DNA of 64,000 nucleotides from Euphorbia lathyris (Eukaryota; Streptophyta; Magnoliopsida; Malpighiales; Euphorbiaceae). Location: assembly GCF_963576675.1 (NCBI RefSeq), contig NC_088916.1:18018501-18082500 (forward strand), given 5' to 3'. Numbering within the stretch: position 1 is the stretch's first letter; the number at the start of each line of letters is the position of its first letter. Below, in pieces: positions 1 through 8,662 of this stretch. The position numbers and the translations under genes were made by a program. The notes below the pieces were generated by a model. The model was not told where the DNA came from. It saw only the letters and a program-made list of their open reading frames with translations, and did not search any database.

Positions 1-454
1 GTAACATTTTTTTAAAAGACATTACATTTTTTTTTAAAAAGAAGATGTTATATTTTTATTATTTTTTTGAAAAGAAGACGTTACATTATTGAATCAGCAT
101 TTTTAGCAAAATTTGAATAAATTTATATTTTGACGATACTCCCCATATTTTTATGCCTATTTAGAATATATTTAAATTTAAATTTAAATTTAAATTTAAA
201 TTTAAATTGTAACCCAAAAAAGGATACATTTAAATTAAATGCATTAATATTTGTTATTTAGGAATATTAGTGGTTACTTAACTATAAATGCATATACATT
301 CCTGATGATTAGTTGACTACGATTCAATTAGTGGTTACTTGACTATAAATATTCCTGATGATGAGAATTCACTACTTATTTGACGATTGAATTCATTAAG
401 TTTTTCTCAAAATCATTTATCGATTGATTATCTTCTTCTTCTTCATCGATTGCT
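1..454 (+). promoter_or_regulatory. Serpin upstream region with repeated TATA module
   Basis: AT-rich sequence with no ORF. A (TTTAAA)n microsatellite lies at about 171-208. Two direct copies of a block of about 36-45 bp starting at 269 and 330 (AGTGGTTACTT..CTATAAAT..) each contain a TATA-like CTATAAAT; the second lies about 110 nt before the serpin ATG. A CTTCTTCTTCTTC pyrimidine tract just before the ATG looks like a plant 5' UTR. The promoter role is inferred from position and motif only. Confidence 0.4.
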
Positions 455-1114
455 ATGGATTTTGGGACACGAATTGCTACGGATTCCATTCTCAAAGAAA
501 TCAACAATGGCAGCAAAAATAATCCGGTATTATCTCCTTTATCTTTTCATATGGCTTTGAATATGTTGGCTTCCGGTTCAACCCGTCGGACTTTATATCA
601 GTTGCTACACTTTCTTCAATCCGATTCTACTACTCATCTCCATGCTCTGTCTTCCTTTTTTATGGAATTTTCCACCGCCGGTACTCATCCTCTTCCGTCT
701 CCTAATTGTTCCTTACATGAAAACCCTAGCACCCGCACTGGGGGATCTTCCCCGCCCTATCAAAATCCAAGTAGCTCCAGGGGACCTTTCAGCCCTTGGC
801 TACATTTTCCATTACATCCCAACAGCCTCGGCGGACCTTCCATCCCCGGGGTACCTTTTCTGTCATATCCAAATCCAAACGTCCCCGGGGGACGTGTAAT
901 CGCTGCGGTACCTATTTCGTCATTTCCAAATCCAAGCAGCCGCGGGGAATCTTCTTCTTCCTCTTACCAAAATCCAAGCAGTGGCTACGACGGACCGATC
1001 ATCTCTTTGGTTAATGGCATTTGGGTGGGTCACAATTTCTCTATAAAGCATCGTTTCGAACAGTTGGCTCAACATGTTTACAAAGCCAAAGCTGAATCTG
1101 TTGGTTCTCCCCAG
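455..1114 (+). CDS. Plant serpin, exon 1 (with proline/serine/glycine repeat insertion)
   Basis: This encodes the N-terminal half of a serpin (serine/cysteine protease inhibitor fold). The family match rests on NPVLSPLSFHMALNMLASGS near residues 23-42 (the plant SP..I..xLS...AGS helix region), the LVNGIWV strand and YKAKAES near residue 210. The ATG at 455 is the first one, follows a UTR-like pyrimidine tract, and starts at the usual serpin N-terminus. A strong donor, CAG|GTATGT, ends the exon at 1114 in phase 0. Between the SSFFMEF and LVNGIWV segments lie about 95 residues of P/S/G-rich imperfect repeats that plant serpins normally lack. Joining 1114 to the best-looking acceptor (2156) does not keep the frame. 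A weaker donor at 1103 (TTG|GTTCTC) would keep it, so the true splice or the gene's integrity is uncertain. Confidence 0.75.
742..1000 (+). repeat. In-frame tandem repeat inside serpin exon 1
   Basis: About five imperfect copies are anchored by TATCCAAATCCAA-like cores at about 758, 812, 866, 923 and 965. The spacings are 54, 54, 57 and 42 nt, all multiples of three. They encode variants of (Y/F)(Q/P)NPSSxxG. The array sits in a loop position between two serpin core elements and preserves the reading frame. Confidence 0.7.
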
Positions 1115-1268
1115 GTATGTATAAACAATATTCAAATTCCATATGATATTAAGAAAATATATTATAAAGATCAAATTTAGCCCTAATGGAAAGTGCTTAC
1201 ATACTATGTTATATAAATGTCACATTGTAAAATTGAAGTAGTTTCAATTTGTTTATTTGTAACTATAT

Positions 1269-1458
1269 AAGATAAGGTGCAAACATGCTCCTAAAATTTA
1301 CGGCCGGGAACAATTTTACTCATAACTTTTAAAATGGTGCAATTTTATCAAAATTTCTTTTGACTGCCAACATTAGTGGTAAAATTGCACCATTTTAGAT
1401 GTTAGGAATAAAATTGCTCCTGAATGTAAACGTTATGAGCCTTTTTACACTTTATCCC
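1269..1458. mobile_element. MULE-type foldback MITE in the serpin intron
   Basis: A 190-bp element made mostly of two long imperfect inverted arms. The left arm (from 1269) and the reverse complement of the right arm (ending 1458) share a GATAARGTGYAAA-like start and a TAAAATGGTGCAATTTTA block. It is flanked by perfect 9-bp direct repeats TAACTATAT (1260-1268 and 1459-1467). A 9-bp TSD with long TIRs is typical of Mutator-like MITEs. It has no coding capacity. Confidence 0.75.
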
Positions 1459-1604
1459 TAACTATATTAATAATACAGTAATTAGACAGTTTTACAAAAA
1501 AAAAAAAAATTGTGATTACTTATATATGTCAACTTAGGCTTAGTTATTTTAAGAGGTTTTGTTGTAATTGTATCTGAAAGTGATTATTAAATAATAGTAA
1601 AACC

Positions 1605-1878
1605 TGGCTAGTTAATGAGTGTTGCACACTGTACACTCGCGATTGGGAGGTCAAAATTGTGCACATTCTCCGAGAAGGAAACCAAGGTGCGGATGGGATG
1701 GCAAACTACGCAGGACATCTGTCTTTGGGTATTCACGAGTGTGATACGCCTCCTGCAGGCATCCAAGAATTTCCGTTTTCAGATTTATGTGGAATAGGCC
1801 ATCCTCGGATGATCCGTTCTTAGCTTTTCGTTTCTGTTTTTTGTTTCTGGCCTAATTCCCTCCATTCTACCAAAAAAA
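1605..1878 (+). mobile_element. 5'-truncated LINE (RNase H tail) in the serpin intron
   Basis: Read on the plus strand, the segment encodes the end of a plant LINE RNase H (REGNQGADGMANYAGH, with the conserved REGN..AD..A motif). It continues with a 3' UTR and a short poly(A). A 12-bp direct repeat AATAGTAAAACC flanks it exactly (1593-1604 and 1879-1890), as expected for target-primed LINE insertion. Severe 5' truncation is usual. It is not functional. Confidence 0.8.
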
Positions 1879-2156
1879 AATAGTAAAACCAATGTTTTTA
1901 AATCAGCATTTGTATATTTCTATTATCATATTGATATTATCGCATGAACTTATATATTTCACAATTAGGGTATTAAATTGGGTTTTTGTGTGTTATGTAA
2001 TTAAAATATATTTTATGATATATAATAATGATAATAGTGTCGAACATGTCATGTTATACTGATGTTCCCCTAATTTGTTTAAATTTTCTTTTTCTTCTTA
2101 CAATTCAGTAAGGTTGATAAAGGATTCACAAACTAAATATTGTTTTGGTTTCACAG

Positions 2157-2923
2157 AAGGAGAAAACAGGGATAAAATCAATTCTTGGGCACTAGAAGTA
2201 TCGAAAGGACACATCGATGAACTTGTTCGGGAAGATTTACATGTAAGTGCACTCTACTTTAAAGGAACATGGCTTCAAAAGTTTAATCCCTCAGATACTA
2301 GAGAGGAAGATTTTCATCTCCTTAATGGACAAACTGTTAGAGTTCCGTTCATGGAGAGCTCGAATAGTTACCGCTTATATGGATCGTTTGACGGTTTTAA
2401 GCTACTCAAAATGCAATACAAAAATGACCAATTAGGTGGAAAAAACTACGCCATGCATATGTTTTTTCCTGATAAGAATGATGGACTACGAGAACTGGTA
2501 GAGAAGTTCCACTCCGATCCAAGATTTTTACTGGAGAAACGCGAGCTTCGAGGAGTCAAACTTGATAAACTGCTGTTACCGAAATTGAAGTATGAATATG
2601 GATTGGATGCTTGTGCGAGCATGATGAAACTGGGATTGGATTTGCCTTTTGATAGTGAGAAAGCTGAGATTGATGAGATGGTTGAAAGTTTAGGAGTACT
2701 TTATGTGTCGAACGGATTTCAGAAATGTTCTATCCAAGTAAACAAGGAAGGCACAATTGCAACTGCTGTCAATGTATTTGAAATGAGTTATGGAATCACA
2801 GTGCCTTTTACGGAGCCGTCTCAACGAAGTTTTATAGCAAATCATCTGTTTTTGTTTATGATCAGAGAAGAGGCTTCCGGCACTGTTCTTTTTATTGGAG
2901 CTGTTCGCAATCCTCGTTTATAG
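2157..2923 (+). CDS. Plant serpin, exon 2 (C-terminal core and reactive-centre loop)
   Basis: This encodes the C-terminal two thirds of the serpin fold. In order: KINSWALEVSKGHI (the NSWA.. helix), SALYFKGTW (strand s3A and breach), FMESSNSYRLY and a shutter/sheet region, LLLPKLKYEYGLD (the PKFK.....L segment), then the hinge starting VNKEGTIATAV, and the C-terminal LFMIREEASGTVLFIGAV..P, which matches the serpin signature FLFLIR...G..LF.G. It ends with TAG at 2921. The reactive-loop hinge departs from the plant EGTEAAAAT-type consensus: an isoleucine replaces the usual Glu, and bulkier residues follow. This suggests weak or no inhibitory loop insertion. The open frame extends upstream to about 2075, but that part is likely intronic. 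A functional serpin, a non-inhibitory serpin and a recent pseudogene are all possible. Confidence 0.75.
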
Positions 2924-3164
2924 AATCACTGCTCTCAATATAATAGAGGATTTGTTTACTGTTGTTGAGATTGAATACAATTTTAAAGAGATTTCTCTCT
3001 ATTTTATCATTATAATAAATTGGATTGTTCCGAGAGCATTTTTGAATTTATCAATAGAGTTCTCGGAAATGTATTCTGAACCTCTCCAAGTATTATTTAC
3101 TATTCCAAGGTTTAAACCTTAATGGCTGTGTCCCATGCTGAAATTTAAGCAACTGTATTTTGGG

Positions 3165-3170
3165 AATAAA
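3165..3170 (+). terminator. Candidate poly(A) signal of the serpin
   Basis: A canonical AATAAA lies about 240 nt after the serpin stop codon, in AT-rich sequence. It is supported only by motif and position. No gene is seen in 2924-3341. Confidence 0.35.
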
Positions 3171-3341
3171 GCATAGCCTTGATATTTTGTTGTTTTTACA
3201 TATTGATTTTTATTTTGATAAATTAAGCTTTTTCACCATTTAAAATGTGTGAAACAAAAGAAAAAGAGTTTTCTTTCACCTTCTGGTGTTCTAGGGAACT
3301 CCATTTGCTTGTATCTGTGAGCTTACTGATGTCCCTTCAAG

Positions 3342-3707
3342 TAGACCTTGCAATTTCGTATTCCGGTTGTGTTCGTATCGTGTCATTTTTGGATTTGTGT
3401 TGAAAAGAGTAAATTAGTATGTTAACATTAACCATCAAAAAGTCCGCTAATATCATAATAGACGGCCATGTATTGTGTTTATAATCTTTATAAATAAAGT
3501 GACATATAAAAACACAAGAGAATATAACAATAATTTTAGATATCCGTGTTATTTCGTGTCGTTTTTTGATTAGCATATCAACCCTAACCTAACCCAAAAA
3601 TTTGCTTATCAGTTTCGTATCAACAAAAAATGACACATTACTAACTAAGCTAAAATCAAACACAATTGCTTGTCGATTTCGTGTCGCGTGTAATTTTGCC
3701 ACCTCTA
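3342..3707. mobile_element. hAT-type MITE
   Basis: A non-coding element of about 366 bp. Its left end TAGACCTTGCAATTTCG is an imperfect inverted match to its right end (reverse complement TAGAGGTGGCAAAATTAC). It is flanked by 8-bp direct repeats CCTTCAAG (3334-3341) and CTTTCAAG (3708-3715) differing at one base. The 8-bp TSD and TAGxGGTGGCAA-type ends fit hAT non-autonomous elements. The interior is rich in CGTGTCG-like words. Confidence 0.65.
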
Positions 3708-3849
3708 CTTTCAAGGAATGATTGTACAAACAATTGTCAGACTAGACGAGACATGTCGAGAGTTAAAAAATGTGGCTTCTATTATGGTTTATTTATTCTG
3801 CATTCAACAACAAAATGGAAACCGCATCAAATGCAATAAAACGTGATAT

Positions 3850-4500
3850 CGTTTTTGCAGCTAGCTTGTAAATTATGGTAATATAGTGTTCAATGAGTCC
3901 ATTCCTCAAGCAACATAGATAATCTCATGTCTAAGGGTTACAAGTTATTTTACGACATTTTGAAGGCCCGAGAAAGGTTCTTTACGCCTCCCTTCTTCTC
4001 TTCTATGAGAGTGAAATTACTTGAATTTGTATCCGTCTCAGGAATATTCATGTAATTACTATTACTTAAATTTGTTGACCAATACTATTGTGGGAATTTG
4101 ACTAAGGAATATATTATTCAATAAGAAGTCTTTTGGTAAGGAAAGAAAGATGGAGGATCTAGTTAATTAAATAATTAAAATTAATTAATTAAATTAATTA
4201 TTGAATTAAATAAAAAGTTTCTGAAAAAATATTTATGCCCAAACTAATTTGGGCCGGATAGATTGGTCGTGTGTGTGCATGTGGTGGCCAAAAGTCAAAC
4301 AAACATCATATAGGTCCTTATGCTTCCACAAGAATGTATACCTCTTGGAGTACATTCTAATAGTATGAAATACCACCATTCCTTTAAGTGATAAAATTCA
4401 TATGTGAGATTACTTTTACATATTTAACATATTTACTCAACCTAGTACATATCTAGACTGATTTTGTGTGACTTTCCCAAAATACTTTTAATATATATAA
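3850..4500 (-). mobile_element. Copia LTR remnant
   Basis: No ORF. Two blocks match the LTR relic at 19447-20662: 3855-3925 (GCAGCTAGCTT..TAATATAG.GTTCAAT) and 4107-4345 (GGAATATATTATTCAATAAGA.., GTGTGGTGGyCAAAAGTCAAA). The second block also resembles the LTRs at 47166-47947 and 63062-63573. It is therefore a decayed, truncated LTR of that family. Nothing recognisable is seen in 3716-3849. Confidence 0.55.
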
Positions 4501-4544
4501 CACTTATAAATTTTTTAGGCTTTCATCTTTCTCCCTCCCGTCCG

Positions 4545-4973
4545 ACTTCGCAGATTTCGCAATATGCGATGTCTACGAAGATAATGTTTGATTTACTAGA
4601 TGATTTTAATTCGCAGATTTCGTAATATGCCACAATAAACTCCTAACAAATCATTTCAAAGTAAATGTGACGAATTTTGATGGGAATTTCTCCCTGTATC
4701 AGAAGGAAAGTTAGCTCATCTACATCTTAGTACACCGTCTTCCTGAAAGGGATGTTATGTATTCAACCACCTTAAGAAAAATTTAATCGTGTTAGGAAAA
4801 TAAAAGATGTTTTGGCTTCGCGAAAAGATGATTTCGCGAAGTCTGCGAATAGAAATGTGCAAGGAAGATGATGATTTTGCTTCGCGAAAAGAGGATTTCG
4901 CGAAGTCTGCAAGGAGTAATGTGACGATTTTACTTCGCAAAAACGGATTACACGAAGTCTGCGAAGGGAAAAA
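4545..4973. repeat. TTCGC-rich hairpin repeats
   Basis: TTCGCAGATTTCG recurs at about 4545 and 4609. From about 4812 there are three units, each an inverted repeat of the type CTTCGCGAAA-N6-TTTCGCGAAG followed by TCTGC.A. The first two are near-perfect 10-bp stems and the third is decayed. Spacing is about 66 and 51 nt. They abut the Tat-like integrase relic, so they may be part of that element's non-coding sequence. Confidence 0.6.
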
Positions 4974-4975
4974 TC

Positions 4976-5250
4976 ATGGAGTATCTGTTGAACCTAGGAA
5001 GACGAGTACCTTATTCCTTCAAGATTGGAGCATTGAACTTCTTATTGATGGAAGGTGACTTGTACCGCAAAAATGTAGATGGAATTTTGCTGAAATGCTT
5101 AGGATTTCCAGACAACATGGAAGTTATGAAACAAGTCCATGAAGGAGTATATGGAGCTCATCAGGCAGGCATCAAGATGAAGTGGCTCATAAGGAGACAT
5201 GGATACTTCTGGCCATCTATGTTGAAGGATTGTATGTCTTATGCAAAAGG
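4976..5250 (+). pseudogene. Tat-like Gypsy integrase fragment, part 1 (zinc-binding domain)
   Basis: This encodes the integrase H2C2 zinc-binding segment: LYRKNVDGILLKCL, then HEGVYGAHQAG and a GYFWPSM..DC..YAK run. It is the N-terminal integrase part of a Ty3/Gypsy pol. It stops abruptly at the Angela-like insertion at 5251 and resumes at 13836 after one copy of the AAAGG duplication. Just across the junction the expected second cysteine of the CxxC pair reads as Tyr. It is part of an old, non-functional element. Confidence 0.8.
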
Positions 5251-6949
5251 TGTTGGTGTGCCCTAGTTCTTAGGCATTGGTTCATGAATATTGTATTATG
5301 CTTTTTGATTATTCTTGCATAGATACACTATTTGTGTTATATTAATAAAGGCATTAATCTAGTTCATTTATATCTTGTGCTATAATATGAATAGATAATC
5401 CATTGATTGATAATCGTAAAACTATATCCCAAGTCTATTCTATCATGGGAATGATTAGGACCACAGACTTGTATATTCGACGACTGTATGGTAGTAATTG
5501 ATACTAGCCATAGCACTTGATAAGTCAGTTGTGAATATGGGTACATGTTGTATACATGTGACTGGATCGATCCGCCTGAGAAAACTACATGGTGGTTGTG
5601 TCATTAGTTTTCTTAAGTAGGTCTCTAACTATCTTCAGACCAGATTTCATTATAATATCAATATGGGATCCGGTTCACTTTGACATACGCCTAACAGGTC
5701 TGTAACAGGATGCCAAATACGGGTATGATTGGGTGAACAGGTGAACACATTAGTATTGATAGTGAAGTGATGGAATTACCACTCACATAACAGTGAGATG
5801 ATATCACAGGCCACTTGATAAGTGAGATTGATAAGTGTGTGGCCACACCCTGATAAGTAGTTTACTTATCTGATTCATTAATCTACTTAAGATCAAGAAA
5901 TATCATAAACAACAGAGAGGATGACAGCCGCCATGCCTCTAGTTTATAATATCGATATCAAATGGTAAAAGAAGTTAAGAGATAACCACAAGGTCTCTGC
6001 ATCTTTAGACTGCTGAAATAGCTGTATTGGTTAGGGGCAGTAATGGTTTGCTAGAATCCACTTACTGTCTGTGGGCCGTGAGCCCACTGCTAGCTAAGGA
6101 CAGTCCCATAGGATCGTGCACATTGAACATCTGAGTTAGAACTTATAGAACAGTACACTGGAGGGATGAGACTAATTAATTGGTTGACAGTAAAAAGTCA
6201 AGGTAATTAATTGGTGGTTAATTAATTGATTAATTGATACTTTGTATCAATGTGATTGATTAATAAATTTAGGCGTTGAGTATTTAATTGGTTAATTAGT
6301 TTACGAGATGTAATTAATTAATTTGTAAATTAATGAAATTGCATTCGTGAATAATTAATCAAAATGATATGTCAATTTATTAATTAGTGTTGTTTATTTA
6401 GTTGGGGTAATTAAATTTAATCTAATTATAACTAATTGCATAGAATAAATACTATTGGTATTTATTTAAGTGATTATGTTAGAATTAGATTAGTTTTGTA
6501 ATTAACCAATTAACCCTAAACTAATTAGGTTTAGGAATAACTACACTATATATAATAAAAGCCTAAAACCTAATTAACTTAACTCATAGATAATATTCGG
6601 CCACCACAAATACAATACAGAGATATTGTATTCGGCCACCATATTCAAGATAGTGGAATATTTTTTGGCATAATTTCATTATCTCTCCAATTCTTCTTCG
6701 TTCTTCGGCTAGCACCGGTTCTGACTCAATAGCTGTTCGTGCACCTGACAACGGAGATCTTACTAGCTTGTGGATTCTTCAGCCGTCTCTAGAAGAGACA
6801 ATCCGGGTATGTTTATATCCCTAAACGGATCAAAAGGTTTTATTCAATCAATGGTTAACGGACAAAGATCAAATTAGAGGGATTAGAAATAAATTTTAAA
6901 CCGCAATTCCGCTGCGCTACAGTTGATTAACTGGCAATAATCCCTAACA
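5251..6949 (+). repeat. 5' LTR of the Angela-like Copia (5251-13830)
   Basis: 1699 bp, starting TGTTGGTGTGCCC and ending CCCTAACA. A TATA-like CACTATATATAATAAAAG lies near 6543, consistent with the U3/R boundary. The small ORF at 5364-5546 is repeated in the 3' LTR and is not a gene. Confidence 0.92.
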
Positions 6950-6950
6950 G

Positions 6951-6962
6951 TGGTATCAGAGC
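6951..6962 (+). promoter_or_regulatory. Primer binding site (initiator Met tRNA type)
   Basis: TGGTATCAGAGC lies one base after the 5' LTR. This is the common plant Copia PBS complementary to the 3' end of tRNA-iMet. Confidence 0.9.
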
Positions 6963-8662
6963 CATGGTTTAGTCTGTTTTGATTGATTGAAAATTAATAA
7001 GATTTGGTTTTTATTATTTTTCCAAATCAGTTTTGAGAATTCCTATTAATTCCTCGCGTAGAAATTGTTCTAGGAAGTTTTCGATTTATTATTTCTGTCT
7101 GTATTTTGTATTATTTGGTTCTGAAATTAATTTTGAAATAATTGAAAAATAAATAAATAAATAAATAAATAAAAATACAGCAGCAATTTTTAAACAATAA
7201 AAGAAAAAAAATAGTTTCGGACACGGAACAGCAGTCACGGGACTGCTGTCCGCGAACAGCAGCCCCACGGCTGCTGTTGGGCGGACAGCAGCACTACTGC
7301 TGTCCACGGACAGCAGTCCCGTCGCTGTTCCGGGTCCGTTAAAAATTCATAATTTGTTTAATTTTAGATTTGACGGGACTGATTTTAATCTTTAAATTTT
7401 TCTCGGGTAATTTTAATAAAATCAGGGCCCTAATATCGTTTAATTTATTAAACACGTTTTGAATAAAAATTAATTGGTATTAAAACGTTTTTGATTGGCA
7501 TGCATATTTAATTTTAATCGAATTGATAATTTGTATAAAATTGAATATGGTTAATTTGTGAAATTGACCCAATAGACCGTGACACCGGTTTAAATTGGGA
7601 GGGCTAAATTTTAGATATGTGACGACCCTAAAAATTTAGTGGGAGCGAAATTGTAATTTTGTATTTAAATGGATGTTAACCGTTTGGGCCTTTATGGGCC
7701 TTAGTCACATATGGTAAAATTGGCGATTTCACCCTAAGTAACTCGGCTTAACTTTATTAGATGTTCTGGAATGCCATGATCATGCATTATATTTGTATGT
7801 CTTACCGTGCAGCAACGTGTTATAGAGTTCTATGGGTCCTAAATTAAAGTCGGTTTGTAATTTAATTTATTTTGGGAAATATGGCATGCGTGCCATTCTT
7901 TCATTAATGTAATTTTAGAATAGGTTCTATTCATAATTGTAATTGGTCGTGAAGAAGCCCAGATGGTCCAAGCCCATGGTGGGAGCCCAAGGAGACTTGA
8001 AGCAAGCCCGTGAAGATTAGATAGTTTATCTAGTTTCACTAGGATGTATTGTAAGGCCCATAGAGTCTCTATGTTTATTTTGATTATACAATTGCTTAGT
8101 ATAACATGAAATATAAGTAGCAACGATCACCAGATCATCACCCGCGATAATTATATGTTAAAGCCGTATCACTTAATTAATCCGGATAATGAAATATTGA
8201 GTCGCTTAAAAGTACTTTCCAGATTCACACCTCTTCCTCCCAGGTAGTGCTACAGTGTATGACGTGCCCTAGCAGGTATGCTGTAGTAATTAGTGGGCCA
8301 TCGAGGGTTAGGATACTTCGGTATGGCTAACACATGTATGGTGGTTGGACTCAACGTGGGTAGCATTAGCTCAGAGCGGGCCCTAAGCACAGATGGGCTA
8401 AGTGTCACAAAGCCCATCGAACCAAGAGTCCTCGTGGAGGATTGGATAGTTTATCCTACCAAATCGTCAATGGTCGGTGGCGGAGCCCTAGCTCGGTCGA
8501 TTGTTGATGGATTATGGATCTTGGTCAAGATAGCCAAATAAATATCACCAATAACGAATTAAAATGGATTATTAATTTGATCTTTGGCTTAAGCCCTTTA
8601 TTCTAACTCTAATGTAATTTTTCCACGTAGATAAAAATCACCAAGTTACATAAAAAGAAATA
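6963..8662 (+). other. Long untranslated leader of the Angela-like Copia
   Basis: A 1.7-kb AT-rich leader between PBS and gag with a GC-rich hairpin cluster at 7228-7305. Small open frames such as 8293-8541 show no retroelement domain and no support as genes. Long leaders are usual in Angela/BARE-type elements. Confidence 0.7.
7228..7305 (+). repeat. Consecutive GC-rich hairpins in the Angela leader
   Basis: Three perfect inverted repeats in a row. ACAGCAGTC pairs with GACTGCTGT (7228-7236/7241-7249). AACAGCAGCC pairs with GGCTGCTGTT (7255-7264/7269-7278). GGACAGCAG pairs with CTGCTGTCC (7283-7291/7297-7305). A fourth, imperfect one follows, ending in CCGGGTCCG near 7338. The flanks are extremely AT-rich. 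A comparable module exists in the second Angela element (59943-60015). Confidence 0.8.

Larger units (their letters stand above)
1115..2156 (+). other. Serpin intron
   Basis: This is the interval between the two serpin exons, taking GT at 1115 and AG at 2155-2156 (alternative acceptor AG at 2107-2108 after a CTTCTTACAATTCAG tract). Plant serpins typically have one intron at about this position. It hosts a MITE and a truncated LINE (listed separately); the rest is AT-rich with nothing else recognisable. Confidence 0.55.

Noticed and set aside
3337..3576. Minus-strand ORF of 79 codons
   Set aside because: It falls inside the hAT-type MITE and has no recognisable domain.
5364..5546. Small minus-strand ORF repeated at 12246-12428
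   Set aside because: It lies wholly inside both LTRs, has no domain, and is preserved only because the LTRs are near-identical.
8293..8541. 82-codon ORF in the Angela leader
   Set aside because: No retroelement domain; lies in a leader expected to be untranslated; no counterpart recognised in the second Angela copy.
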